Below are positions 12,501 through 25,509 of a stretch of 64,000 nt of DNA, in pieces. The DNA is taken from positions 1,240,001 to 1,304,000 of the forward strand of contig JBANAY010000004.1 in assembly GCA_037952775.1 (NCBI GenBank). Reading direction: 5' to 3'. Numbering within the stretch: position 1 is the stretch's first letter; every line of letters begins with the position of its first letter. The stretch comes from Clonostachys chloroleuca. Taxonomy: Eukaryota > Ascomycota > Sordariomycetes > Hypocreales > Bionectriaceae. A model generated the notes under the pieces. The model was not told where the DNA came from and searched no databases. It saw nothing but the letters and a program-made list of their open reading frames with translations. The position numbers were made by a program, and so were the translations under genes.

Positions 12501-14631
12501 GTCGATGGAGACCTTTGCCTCCTGCACATGAGCAAACATATCACCAAATTGATCGAGGGGGATACGCAGCAACATGAACAAGGAGATTGCTGTGAAGGCA
12601 ACGGAAGGATACAGTGGCTTCTTTTCAATGACCGTGTATACGAGGAAAGAAAAGAATGTGATGAAGACGGGCACGAAATTCCAGGTGGCCACTGCCGCAG
12701 CCCAGACCAAGAAACGAGATCGGAGAGCCTGCAGCTCCATATGTCGCTTCTCTTCGATCGCCATGCCGAATCGTTTTTCCCACGCAAAATACTTGATAAT
12801 TCGGATGTTTGAAAGCACTTCATTGGTGATGTTCATTCGCTTGTCTGTCGCAGATAAGATTTTCTTGGATGTTGTGTTGAACCCCTTGCCGATGAGATAG
12901 TTGATAGGCAGAAGGAAGGCCATGATAACAAGTCCAGGAATAGCACTATATCCCATAACCTGCCACAGGAGAATGATGCAAACAATCAACTGGGTCGGGG
13001 CTGCGGCGCACAGGAAATGCAGATAAGCGGTGATTTCGGCCATCTTGAAGCTGTCGACAGACATGAGGTTGATGATGGTTCCCAAATTGGCCTGTTCGTC
13101 GTCGTCCATGACGGGCAGTTCTCGGGCCCCCTCGTTGGCGGTCTCGGTGTCGCTAGGGGGCTTGGAATCCTTCTTCTTCAGCCCCAGGGCACGCTTGATT
13201 TTTCCAGCCGTACTTGTGCTCGCGTTACTCTCCCCGATCGGAAGAGAGGGCTTCTTATCCAAGAGAACCTTATCCTTTCCAGCCGCTGCTTTACGACGGA
13301 GTGCTTTGGCATAAATTTCACCGACAGTAATGGCACGAACGCGGATGCAAATTTTGCGACCAATCCAGAGGGCCATTCCATCGCCCCATGACCGAATCAT
13401 GTCAAGGACGGGAAGACTGATTACATACAGCCAGAGGACATTGATAGGGGTATCGCCAGGCTCCTCAATATACTCTAGGATGGCTCGGAGAAGCAGAGTT
13501 GGAGCAAATGTAAAGACGCCACCGATGACAGCCAACAAGCACTGGAGGAGAAGACTGCCCTTGAAATAACTAAGCATGTGCCACGCGAGAGCACCGGTTC
13601 TCTTCAGCTGCCGATAGTCAGCAAGAACCGTCGCGGCCTTGTCCTTGGGAAGCAAGTTCCAGACGTCCCCAATCTCCAAGGGTTGCTTCCAGCCCTTCCA
13701 CATGAGATCGTCGGCCCATGCAAACGAAGCAACAGAGAATAGACTGGCAAGGGGTTCGCGAGAGGGCTCAATTCCATCTTCCCATTCCAACATGACAGTC
13801 TTATTCCCCTTGCGCGTGGAGAAGGCCATGATGAAGAGAAGCGATACCAGTGAAAACTCAACAATGCCGAGAATCTGGGTGAGTTTTGAGGATGGCCGAA
13901 TGATGACGCTTCGGAAGATGAAGATCAAAAGCAACCACTGTGCAAAATAGATGATGGCCGTGTGGTACCAAATTTTGGGTACGCGCCACTTGGTGTTCCC
14001 CAGAGTCAGTCGCAAAGTCGTCAGGATCAGCGCATAAACCCAGACGACAATGCCGGCAATTGCCGCAGCCCGTCCGCGAGAAGCACCATAGGAATCATGA
14101 ACCAATGCGACGATGTTGATGGCAACGAGTCCAATTATAGCAAGTTCTTCGATGACTTGGGAAGTCCATTGGCCTGCAGGGGTATCGGATTGAACGATCG
14201 AAGTCTTGGAGATTGTTCGGGCTAGTGCAAGGCGCCCACCGCTGATTTCAAGATCGTCGTCATCTTCGTCGGCTTCGTCCCCAAGCTGTTCGGGCGGTAG
14301 CGCAGTGTGGTCGTGTGGGTGTTCATCGACTGGAATCTCGGTATAGAACCTGGACTTTTTCAGAGTGAGGAGAATCTTTCGGCCTGTGAGATGTGCGATC
14401 GAAAGCGCGATCACAATGAGAGGGAGGAGAGTCCGGAGGTAGCTGCACAATTGGGTCAGTACTTGGCGTCTTCCGCTTAATGACGATTGATAAAAGGCCT
14501 CTAACGGGCGGAGGCCTGATCCCAGAGGGAATTGGGAGCGAAGAGGATGGGAGGGAGACTAACTCGAGCTGGAAGCATGTCGTGAAGTCATCGACCTGCC
14601 ATATTGGCCAGGAGCATTGCGCAAAACCCAT
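9517..14631 (-). CDS. ABCC/MRP-type full ABC transporter (Ybt1/Bpt1-like), one apparent frameshift
   Basis: ATP-driven exporter of the multidrug-resistance-associated (ABCC) class. Yeast relatives sit in the vacuolar membrane and move conjugates or bile acids; the substrate here is unknown. Exon 1 is 14631-14564 and exon 2 starts at 14442 (intron 121 bp, GTTAGT donor). Order: N-terminal membrane bundle, TMD1, NBD1 (Walker A GPTGSGKT about residue 740, signature LSGGQ about 849), TMD2, NBD2 (Walker A GRTGAGKS about 1415, signature LSQGQ about 1547). NBD1 has LLLDDC, Asp replacing the catalytic Glu, while NBD2 has VMDEA; this asymmetry is normal for ABCC. The frame breaks at the conserved TPLG(Q/R)IVNRFSKD motif, where a C5 run (plus-strand G run 11040-11044) needs one more base. 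Restoring it gives 1664 residues, the usual full length. Likely intact in the organism. Confidence 0.9.
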
Positions 14632-17600
14632 GACTGAGCCGCGATGGTCGCAGTGCCGCGCGTTATGTTGAATATCAATTATGAAGCCACCTTGACCGGG
14701 CGCAGCGATTGCTGCGTGTACACTTCGGGTGGGAGAAGGGTGTAGAGACCGGAAGGATGGAGAGGAAAGAAAGCAAGGAAAGCAAATGACGGAAGGCGAG
14801 AAAAAATAGGCTTTGAGTCAGGCCCCGCGGACCCGGATGATGACGAGACTAAAGATCGGCAAACGCCTTTGACAGTAGCTCTGTTTTGGACTCGGAGCGC
14901 CGAGAGATTGGGTGGAGGGGCCTGTGGCAGGTGCGACGAGGAGCTACGACCGGGCCAATCAGTCCCAAGTGACAGGGCCTGTTTAGGTCATATGATGGAG
15001 TGAATGATGCCCCGGACAACGAGCAGAGATATACGGGCCAACGCGGTCCTTATCCAGAATAAGGAAGCAAGAAGTAGGTGCAATGGAAAGGAGCGAAGGA
15101 ATTGGAATACAGCGGGAAAACGAAAGAGAAATAGAAGGGTGGGTGGATGGAGGGTCCTCAGAAATGACCAGAGGGAGAGGTGAGTAATGATGAGTTGAAA
15201 ATGAGAATGTAGAAGGTGCAGGGTGGGAAAATGAGGCTGGTAGGTGCAGCCCACTCACAGACTGGCGGCGTGCAGTCAACCGGCAGGTATGAGGGCAGAT
15301 GAGATGAGATGGATGTAGCACGCAGGGCGGGAGTAGTAGAGTACAAGCACAAGGGAAGTAAGGTAAAGTAAAGCACTGCCAACCTGGGTATGGCTGGATC
15401 GATCATCGACATCTCCATCCCATGATAATAAGATGTATGCCCACTTGCACTTACACTCATGCCTAGCATATGCCTGCTCAGCAGCGTTGGGCAGACAGAC
15501 ATCGAGCACCCGGCTCAGCTGGGATCTATTCATTCCATTAAGACACCCTCGGACCTGCTATGCAGCCAGGCAGGCCGTCTCCCTCGACCTGCATGCTGCA
15601 GAGGCTGTGGACGGTGTAACCACGGCCAGCCCCAGGACAAGGTGCCGACCAGACGGCGCACGAGAGAGCCAGAGCCAGAGCGGGAGGTGGGGATAGGCAT
15701 GCAACACGACAACGTTTTCACGCGCTTCTGGGGCTGCACCAACACGGACCAGGAATGTATGAGAATTTCTATGGATGTTTTACCTGCTATGGGTGGGGAT
15801 CTTATGGCCGGTGTGGACCAGACCTTTAGCCAGGGCGTTCGTGTGTGGAGTGGGGGAGCCTCCTGTGCTTGAGAGCACACAGCCAACCCCTGTCCATCAA
15901 GCCTGGCCATACGGCTAGCAGCACGACTAGCCAGGATGACCGCAAACCAGCAATGGCCGCGGCAACTTGCGCAATTCGTCGCCATGGCCATTCTCGTGCT
16001 GCGAACGCTCGCTGCTCGATCAGTCCAAGTACGGCGTGACAGATGATGGCGCGGCGTCAGTGAGGCGCTGGTGCCGTGACCAAGCCGGTCAGAAAGGTCG
16101 GGACGGGCGGTGTGAGCACCGAAGATGTGGGCCCGAGTCTTATTATTACCGGGATGGGCAAGTCACTTAGCGCCTTCATTGGCGGCAGTAATGCCTACCG
16201 CAGGCGTGGGCGCAGGGTCGTGCTTGACGAATTCCATTGTTCAGCTGCCCAGACGTTAATATCTGTAAGGAAGGGCGTTCGCATGATAAATCACCCAACC
16301 ATGGGCAATAGCTCGGCACTCGAAGCTGATGGCAAGACACAAATTGATAGAGCCAGCCAGCCAGCTTCTCCAGCGCAAGCATTCCAGGTTATGCTTATTG
16401 CTCCTCAACAACCCTCAACAAGTCTGCAGTCAGTTTTGCCAGCTTGGACTGTTGTTAATACCCGACTGGTCTGTCACTTTGGAGCATGTCCATCCATCCA
16501 TACATGCCGACCATCAACCGGGGCGTCTAGACCCCAAGCTGCATATTCGCGAGCTACGACGCGTCCAATTGGCGAGGGCGAAAACCATCGACCCCTTCCT
16601 TCTGGCCACTTCCAAAGTTGTTTTCTCGACTGGAGACTTAGCCGTTGCCACTCGGCGAGCGCATCCAGAGATCCGGTCCCACCGCACTAGGTTAGCCATT
16701 TTGCTAAGTTCGTTTCCATTGTGCCATCGGACTTTTTGTCTGGTATGTTTGCTGTCCTTATCTATTTCCGCTGATCAATCAATCTGCTGAAAGACTCATG
16801 ATACAAAATCACCGTACGCCACCACACTGAAATGATAATTGTAATTGTATGCAATACCCTTACATTGTAGGGCGGGCATAATAGTGGGCTTTCCTCTAAT
16901 CAGTAACTTATCTCATTTCTCTTGATCTTAAAAGTCCTCTGGCAGCTAGATCTAACCCAGCAGGGCTCGAAGTGCTGACAGTTCCCCCTCCTTAGCAGTT
17001 TTTCCCCGCCTTGTAAACACAAACAGAGAGTCACTTGCAGGCACCATGGGACGGATTGGTCGACCTGCCCCAGCGGGGATACTACGCAATTCCTTCCTAC
17101 ATCGTCTCTCCGGTTGACTCACCGCCGACGCCCCCCCCCTCGTTGAAAATGGCAATAACATACTAGAGACATTCAATGACCTGCAAAGAGGTCAGTCAGG
17201 ATGACCCCAATGCAGGCAATTTCATCTCGATCACGCAGATTTCGTCGCAGAGGATCATATCCTGGACTCCCCACGGGTCAATTGCCTGGTAGTCCCATCA
17301 GTTCCCCCCGTCTGTTGGGGTACGGGGAGAAACTGTTGCAGACGCCTCCTCGCCGGTGATGACTGGCTCTTCCTGGGCCTTTTGCCCTGCCCCTTCTCCT
17401 CCAGCCCTGATCCCGTTGTGCTACATGGATGTGCATATGCATGAGCCATGCTCGGGGGGATCACCCCCTCCTTATCTCACCCCCATTGTGGATATCTATC
17501 GTGATGTGGATATCGAATACGGAGGTTGTATTGGTAATAGAAGCGCTCACAAGTTCTGCTGTGCAAAGGTCAGGCCCAGGATGACGTGCGTGGGCGAGGA

Positions 17601-18557
17601 GCCTGCCTGTCACACGCCATCCATTCCTTCCGGTTGGAGGACGAGGTACGTTTGTTCGACGGTGCGCGCATATATCGCCTGACCATCTGCGGCGCTTTGC
17701 GAATAGAAGTTTCGGGGCGTCACCGACGTGGCGTTGTCACTCTCAAAGCTTCCTTGACCGTGCCCGAGAGCGTAACTATGATGTCCCGTCTGAGACGACT
17801 CCAATTGGTCGAATGTCCATGTCATTCAAGGCCCTTTATCGTCCCCTCGTTGCCGGATGGAACATACATGTCCCTTGGCAGGGGTTGCTTTCACCATTGG
17901 ACGGCATATGCTCCGGCATTTCGAAACAATGTCGCGGTTCACCCTCCACAATATGAGCAGGTAGATTCCAATTCTCTTGATGGGTATATATGATAGGAAA
18001 TGAAACCATCCAGGTACCACAGGCCTATTTCTCACCATATGGCAGTGTCTCGTTGCGCTAAATTTCGAGTCGCTACTGTCATCATACCTGGGACTTTGCA
18101 CATCTCGCCTTGCTTGGTGAACTGGATGGTTGGAAAGCTATTCATTCATACGGCCCTGCATACAATGTGACATTTCGTTTCCTTGTCTTTCCTTTTTGTC
18201 GCACAACCCATTATTTTTATGATGGTATCGGATACGCTCTTGATGATGACCCCAGCCAAGCCTGCGAATAAAATAATGACAAAAGGATTGATCCTCAACT
18301 GCCGTTAAAACTACCAATGTCCAACCCGACTCCGTATGATTGCTTGCCCTCTTCACCGAGATTGCCCCTTGAAAAGATTTTATGATTTTATGTTCGCATT
18401 TTTCATTTTCATGTTTTTCAACTCCATAATCACTCTTCTCGAGGAAGGCGAATCTGTTAGTACTACACAAGGACCGACAGGTGATCCGCAGTCTGCTAGC
18501 GACTGTTTATATAGAAAAAAGACCTTGATCATCACAAAGGTAAGTCTTGTGATGTCT
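14632..18557. other. gene-poor region, no supported gene
   Basis: About 3.9 kb between the ABC transporter start and the SEC61 stop. It contains the transporter promoter (purine-rich 14710-14810), scattered short frames without motifs, a C9 run near 17131 and the SEC61 3' flank. Several frames of 100-200 codons exist (for example 16076-16690) but their composition looks random. Confidence 0.5.
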
Positions 18558-20167
18558 CTAGCCCATAATCATACCCTTCATGCCAGCAAGATCTCCCTCC
18601 TTGGCGGCAATTTCGAAGTAACCGTAAATAATGCTAAGAAATTGTTAGCTTCCTGTGTAATGATAGATATCATGTTCGAAGAAAACTTACGTGACAGCGA
18701 GTAGGGTACCGGTACCAGAGCCAAGAGCGCCCATGAGGTCGCTGAAGACAGAGAGGGCACCAATGCAGGCACCACCGAAGGCGGCAGCAGTGGGGATGAC
18801 GCGCTTGAGCTCCTTGTACATGCTCTGCTCACGGTGTCCAGCCATGACGAGACCCTGGTCCTTGAGCTGCTTGGCGACATCACGAGGGCTGGAGCCGGAA
18901 ACCTCGATCCAAGTCTTGGAGAAGAGAGCGCAGGCACCGAGCATGTAGACAATGTAGGCAGCGGTGTGGATGGGGTCGAGGAGAGCCTCACGGAAGTTGA
19001 GAGGGGGAGACATGTAGTAGACGAGACCGGAAACGGCGTGGAGCTGGGAAGAACCGTCCTTAGCCTCCCACACACCGAAGAGACGGACGAGGAGGTTCTC
19101 AGAGAAGCGAGAGTACATCATCTGGCTGATCAGGAAGATGTTGGAGGAGAGGGCGGACTGCAGCATAATGGGCATGTTGGAGGTGTAGAACAGGCGGACG
19201 GGGTAAGAGCCACGGGCACCACGCTGGCGCGAAGACTTGACGGGGATCTCAACACGGAAACCCTGGAGGTAGATGACGGCAGCGAAGACGAGGAGGGTGG
19301 CCAGCAGGTTCATGATGTTGGGGAGGTTCTGGCGGTAGAAAGCCTCCTGGAGAGCGCGCTGCTTGTTGGGCCAGGTCATCAGGAGATGGAAGAGAGCAAT
19401 AACAGCACCCTCAAACTCAGGGCCACGGCCGGTGTTGATGGTGGTGGGAGAAAAGGCCTTCCAGACGATGGACTCGCAAATGTTGGTAGCAATGAACAGA
19501 GAGATACCGCTACCAAGTCCGTAACCCTTCTGGAGAAGCTCATCAAGCAGAATGACAATCATACCAGCGATGACAAGCTGGAGAATGAGCAGGAAGACGA
19601 CACCAGCACCAAGGTCGGAGGGGGGACCGTAGAGACCAGTGAAGACGTAGACGGTGGCGGTACCGGCGGAGAGGATGAAAGCGAAGAGCTTCTGGGCGGT
19701 CTGGTAGAGTTCACGGTCGGACTTGAGGTCGAGGTTGACGTCAATCATGTGGGTGCCAGCGAGGAGCTGGAACACCATGCCGGAGGAAATGATGGGAGTG
19801 ATACCCAATTCCATCAGTGTACCTCGATTACTCGCGATGACCATTCGCAGCCAGTAGAGAGGATCCGAATTGTCGGACGAGACGATACCGTACAGAGGCA
19901 TCTGGCTCATCACCAGGAAGATGAGGAGGGTGAGAGCCGTCCACATCAGCTTCTGGTTGAAGGGGATCTTGGTCTCCGGCTGCTGAACCTCAGGGAGGAA
20001 CGGCACGAACGGCTTGACCAAGTCAAGGAATCGAACTGTCAGACAATCGAACACGTTAGAATCATGTTGGCGAGCACCAATTGGCGCGAGAGGAAGCTGT
20101 CTTGACACGCGCGCGAGCTTGCTGTCGCGAAACAGAGCTGCGCAGGGGCGAACTTACGAGAACTCAT
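18558..20167 (-). CDS. SEC61: protein translocase subunit Sec61 alpha
   Basis: Channel-forming subunit of the ER translocon. Three exons: 20167-20158 (only 10 nt, ATG AGT TCT C), 20035-18691 and 18633-18558; introns 122 and 57 bp. The product is 476 residues, the normal length. The start [13 protein letters not shown] is typical of Sec61. It is followed by the plug/TM1 region with SQMPLYGI, the GTLMELGI and GTHMIDVN motifs, and the cytosolic loop [10 protein letters not shown] that docks ribosomes. Ten hydrophobic segments are expected. The short last exon supplies [15 protein letters not shown]. The coding strand has strongly biased codons typical of high expression, which leaves a long antisense open frame. 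It shares a 524-bp upstream region with the divergent MOD5 gene. Very secure. Confidence 0.97.
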
Positions 20168-20691
20168 TGTGGCGACTGGCAGGAAGAACGAAATACAAAG
20201 AAGAATCTACCTCATCCAAGGAAAGAAAGGAGAGAAGAGATCGAGCTGTGTCGAGCTCAGGAAAGTGGTGGGCGATCGGGGGTGAAGGGGAATATTAAGG
20301 ATTGTGGAACGAATGTTGGACGATCTGGCTTCTATGAACGCTCCAGCCCAAAAGGCAGATGTGTCCAAATTCTGGTGGAGAGGACACGTGACTGCATTGG
20401 GCCTGGAGCAAGCCTTAATAAGGGATGGTAAATGACGGATGCTTCTAGGGGAAAGCCACCCACCACCGTAATTTTCCCGGCACTTGTCCCCAAATGCCTG
20501 AAATGTGGGGTGTCTTTGATTTGGGACGAGAGGAGGACCTTGATTCGAGATTCGAGGGGCAGCTAACAGTAAATTTCGACGACCTGATAATGACTCCGTC
20601 AGCGGCGCAAGAACCCAACTCTCGTTTGTAGGACCGTCTTGCATTGCTACCGACTGAGATGCGTAAATAACCGCAGTGCTGGGCACGATTT
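20168..20691. promoter_or_regulatory. divergent intergenic region between SEC61 and MOD5
   Basis: 524 bp separating two divergently transcribed starts (20167 minus, 20692 plus). It must hold both promoters. Purine-rich on the plus strand near 20205-20260, that is pyrimidine-rich upstream of SEC61. No specific binding site is claimed. Confidence 0.6.
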
Positions 20692-22187
20692 ATGTTTCGT
20701 CGACTGGGTTTCGCATTCTCGGCGAGGCGCAATGTTGCGACAATGGCGACACCTACCAGTATCCCAAGCGAGCCCTTACTGGTGATTCTTGGCTCAACAG
20801 GAACCGGGAAGTCAGAGGTAGGAGCAGATTGACAGAGCTCCCTCGTATCCTATGTGGGATTGAATGTACAGCTGCTGACTGCCGGATACAGCTAGCTGTT
20901 GAGCTGGCCACCAGATTTCGCGGGGAGATTATCAACGCCGACGCCATGCAGCTTTACAATGGACTTCCCATTATCACCAACAAAATCACCGTCCCCGAAC
21001 AAAAAGGCATTCCTCACCATCTCCTTGGCCACATTTCTCTTCACGAAATGCCCTGGGATGTCGACGATTATACACGACAGGCGAAAAAGACCATTCAAGA
21101 GATTCGCAGCAGAGGAAACCTACCAATCGTTGTCGGAGGCACCCAATACTATGTCGACCCTCTCATCTTCAAGGAAGTGACACTGGGCGACCTGTACTCA
21201 AACGAAACGGTGACTTTCCCGATTTTGGATGAGCCGACGGAAGTGATTCTGGCCGAACTACGCAAGGTCGACCCCGCAATGGCGAGCAGGTGGCACCCGA
21301 ACGACAGGCGGAAGATCCAGCGATCCCTTGAAATATATCTTCGCAGCGGCAAGCCTGCCTCGGAGTTCTACGCTGAACAACAAGAACGCAAAGCCACCCT
21401 GACCAGTAATCTAGAGCAGAGCCCCTGGGAAAACCTGATGTTTTGGGTATATTCAGAGCGTGAGGTTCTCAAGACCAGGCTGGATGGGCGTGTCGACAAG
21501 ATGCTCGACACCGGCTTGCTAGAAGAAGTACGCGAGTGCCATGAATTCAAGCGTCGCCGAGAGGCAGCGGGCGACAAGATTGACATGACCCGTGGGATAT
21601 GGCAGTCGATTGGCTATCGGCAGTTTGAGCCATATCTGGATGCAGCGCATAGGGGTGAAGACGCCTCAGCGTTGGAGGAGCTGAAGGCGACGGCTCTCGA
21701 GGACATGAAAGTAGCCACGCGCCGATATGCAAACTACCAAAACCGCTGGACTCGTCTCAAGCAGTTTCCGCTCCTCGTAGAACAGGGACCGGAAGCAGTG
21801 GATAGTCTCTACCTCCTTGATAGTACTGACGTCTCTCATTACAAGGACAATGTCGTAGAACCGGCCGCTGCCATAACGGCGCAGTTCCTCAAAGGTGAGC
21901 AGAGGCCGCATCCAGTAGACATATCGCAACTAGCGCGTGAGGTGCTCGCTACTGCTAGAGAGCCTCCTCCCAAGGCTGTACCTTGTGAGCGAACATGCGA
22001 AATCTGTGGCACAGTTGCAACCACAGAGGAGATGTGGCGAAGACATGTTAGAGGAGCAAGTCATAAACGGGCGATGAAGAAAAGAAAGAGGCTGGCTTTG
22101 GTGCCTGTGGATCAACCTGAGGATGGAAGCGAAGATCCTACGAGCGAGCGAAGCTCGAGTCCCGAGTTAGGCTCAATATTCTCCTGA
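20692..22187 (+). CDS. MOD5: tRNA dimethylallyltransferase (isopentenyl transferase) with two in-frame starts
   Basis: Adds the dimethylallyl group to A37 of tRNAs reading UNN codons. Exons 20692-20817 and 20892-22187 (intron 74 bp, CTGACT branch). The product is 473 residues from the first ATG or 456 from the second (20743). Motifs: P-loop LGSTGTGKSE directly before the intron, the INADAMQLY and VVGGTQYY blocks, and a C-terminal C2H2 (U1/matrin-type) finger CEICGTVATTEEMW...HVRGASH, the hallmark of eukaryotic Mod5/TRIT1. The 17 residues between the two ATGs (MFRRLGFAFSARRNVAT) are arginine-rich, lack acidic residues and resemble a mitochondrial presequence. This matches the known yeast use of two AUGs for mitochondrial and cytosolic forms. 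Dual targeting here is inferred. Confidence 0.95.
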
Positions 22188-25100
22188 ATGAATAGAACTC
22201 GTGAAACAACCAAGAAGGAATTGGCAATTGATTGAGAATCACCTGATGATAAGTGTCTTGCTCAGCCAATAACGGAGTTGCACGTTGAGCCTTTGGTTTC
22301 TTAGAGTCTATTTGTTCTGGTCATAATATCCGTGAAATCTACGTGTCCTTCGGCTTCCACATCGACTTCACTTGAGCCGTTTTGGGAGATGTATTCGACA
22401 TTGATATTTCTGTGACGCGTCACTGCCTCCCTTACCTATTTCTACGTTTCCTCTTCCAGATATCCAAATGAACAAGTACACTCAGGTTACGATTGCCAAT
22501 GATCTGGTTGGACTAACACCGGGGAAATCTAATCTCCGTCTTCTCACGAGGATTCGGATACTTTTAGTCCCGGATGCTTTTGAGTCTCGAGATGGTTGTA
22601 ATCGACGCAACCATCTTGCCATCTGGCCTTATCGCATGCAATCTAGCTAGGCTAGGCGGCCTCGTCTAGAACCTCCTTGCAATCAAAGCTGCCGTGGCAT
22701 GGCCTGAGAGTCTGAGACCGTTGCAGTGACCGTAGCCAGGGGAATTGTGGCTGTGCATTTCAGCTCCAAGATCTTCATTGGCTTATAGTCGTTTCCATGT
22801 GATAGCTGGCGCCCCCTTTTGACCCCAGACCAATGACAGAAATACCGAAGCTACGTTCATCGGCCAGGCACTTGCACACGCAAAAGCGATCGGATTTGGT
22901 GGCCGTTAACCCGCGCACTCGTATTGCTCATGCAGGTTTCGCTTTTCTCGTTTAGCCGTTTGTGCAGTCTTCGGTTTCGGATCAGCTGGCTGACCGGCCC
23001 CTTCCGATGTTCAAGGTCCGCATGTAGATCTGGGAGAAGGCTGAAGAATCCGAGAGATGGTTTTTGCATTATTTCTCGGGGATTCGGCTCTGCTATATGT
23101 TGGGTTTCGGAAAATTATAAAATACCGAAGAGGCGTGTTAAGGAGACCTGGAGCCTCCGTGCATCCATTATGCGCATTGAGTTTCGCGAGGCATTGACCT
23201 CGGACGATCAACCGTTTGTGCCACAACGCTGGTGCTTCAACGGCAATTTGCGCGGCCCCAGGGGAGAAAAAGCCTCAGCTGTGAGCTTGCAATGAAACTT
23301 CTCCATGATTCACATGATGCGCTGTCTTGCTACAGTCATAATGATCATGCGCGCAATATTCCGGGAGAGTCCGGGTCAAGATTCCATGTTTTCATGATGG
23401 ATAGGAATTTACCACAAGCAGCTGTTAGGCGGCGCCATGCCTGGAAAATGGCACTGATCGCCCATCTGCAGCCACTAAAAATACGCGTATCCTTCCCCGG
23501 GGGCTACCTATTCCTTAGCGGACACCTCGCTCAAGCGTCCTTGCATAGACGGCCCACGGTTTGGGTGACTGTCGCGCAACACAGCGTGCAGGGCGCGCAT
23601 GTGAGTCATTGCCTGGTCCGAAAAAGGGACGAATTGGGGCCTTTGACTGGTGCTATACTAAGACAAAAATGTAGGCATGACAGGAGGCTTATACTGTTTA
23701 TGGCAGGTATTCTTCTGAATCAGGTCTTAGATCTCACCGTGCGGCTTGCCGGTAGTTCGGCGCTGAGAAAGGCTCAATGTTTGTCAGCTTACAACCAGCC
23801 CTGGGGGACAGTAGTGTGTGAAAACTCAGGTTAGTATGGTGGTCCTCGTGCTATCTCGCAGACAACGTTATATTGGAAATGGAGAGACCGAAAGCGAGCT
23901 AGGAACTCGCAAACAAGTGTTGATAGCATCGCCATATCGAGCCATCTTCGTCTCGCCATACAACCTTGTTGCCTGGCATCATAGGTTACTGCAGCTTGAC
24001 TTGTGTGCAGCACACTAGTCCTAGGGCAATACCTTGTTCAGTATCGGCCGTCTGCAACTGAAATGTGGCTAGAAAAAAGGCAGGCTCGCTGACGTAGGTG
24101 GTCTGCCTACCAACTTAAAATTGCGACTGAGCATGCGGAGTCTCGAGTGGATTTTAGTTGCCAGTTGACCTGAGCTAAGTAGTATGTGGAAAATCCAGAG
24201 GGAGATGCTAATGGTGCGCCATCGACGGATGCCTCATGAGGTAGCAGTCTCGCGCAACACTACGGCGGGATTGATGGGAGCCCGGGTCGTGGTTGCAGGC
24301 GGTACTCCGAAGCGGGCGGAGTTATCCCTCAGTCCATGGACTTTGGCGGAGGTGGGCAGGGAGCAAGGATGGATGGATCCCCATGGATGTGACCGAGATT
24401 GAGTGAGTGCCTGCACGATTGCCTCGTCGGCCACTTTCAGTCGGAGGGATAATTACCAGCGGACATCGATCCATCGCGCCTCGGTGGTAGGAAATGTAGC
24501 AGTACCGTATGATCCTCTAATGTCATGTATATTTGCATTGGCGCGTAGGTGACAGCCCATGCCAGCGCACCAGGGCGTCGCCTTCCACCTGTATAAGGTT
24601 CCTGCACACTGGTTCTAGCAGCTTCGTTCGGCGACATCTGGGGGAGCTGTGAACCCTGAGGTACCTACTTGTAGTGCTCCATACCCGCCAAACCCAAACT
24701 CAGCCCAGAGCCCGGATTTCACCTCATTCCCCCCAGCTGTCTGCCCTCCCACCTGATTCAGTATCTGCACAATCCCCCACCATCCAGAGCCATCCCATCC
24801 ATGCCGCTGGTGGCGTCTTTCGCTCTGCACAACTCTGCACAAGTCGCCAACGGCCTCAGCTCTCTGCGCACAGATCAGATCAGAACACCCAACTTGGTGG
24901 TCTATGAGTACTGTACCCGTCATTCTCGCTCAGCTGAACCAATTCCACTAGGCTCCATCCTTTACGTCTTTTGAATCTTTTCCATCTCAGCCACCCAGCG
25001 GGGTCTCTCTTATTATTCCTCCTCTATCGCGGCTCTTATTATTACCCAACTGCGCCTTCGCTGTACCTGCCCAAGAACCCACCAGGCCTATTTTTCTCCC

Positions 25101-25509
25101 ATGACGGCATTCGGCAGCTTTCAAACCATTCCCGCCCACCCCCCAACACGTACCTGGTAACTGCAGACCTGCTGCATTTCCAACCTCGCTGCGTCAAGCT
25201 CTCCCGCCGACTCTGTACTACTTCCTTTGCCCGGCTTGAATACAACGTCCGCATCTCTGGCCAGCAGGACGGAGAAGAGCCCAGCAATTGACCTCTTCCA
25301 CCTGTTACTTCTTCCAGCTCTGGTGCGCTGTTCTACCTGGTTCGCAAACACCTGCAAACGATAAACGTCGCACAACTTTAAAGTCAATCCTAGAAGTGCC
25401 ACCCTGGCCGTGTCTCTACTGGATTACCCCTTGCGTTCGGCAGCTCGTCCCATGAGAGCTTCACATCTCCTGCGCATGAAACACTCGTGATTCGATAGTG
25501 TGTGCCGCC
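22188..25509. other. gene-poor region and long upstream region of a Zn2Cys6 gene
   Basis: About 3.3 kb. The left part has no supported gene; the longest frame (23232-23834) has no motif. From about 24690 to 25500 the plus strand is pyrimidine-rich, the usual look of a filamentous-fungal promoter and 5' leader upstream of the regulator at 25510. Confidence 0.5.

Noticed and set aside
16076..16690. 204-codon plus-strand frame
   Set aside because: No motif; typical chance length at this base composition.
18834..20105. 423-codon plus-strand open frame opposite SEC61
   Set aside because: Exact antisense shadow created by biased codons in a highly expressed gene; Glu/Asp/Gly/His-rich with no domain.
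20676..20820. Non-ATG start giving MLGTIYVSSTG before the MOD5 body
   Set aside because: That frame belongs to exon 2 read back through the intron; the P-loop and true starts lie in the exon 1 frame.
23232..23834. 200-codon plus-strand frame
   Set aside because: No recognisable domain or splice-supported extension.
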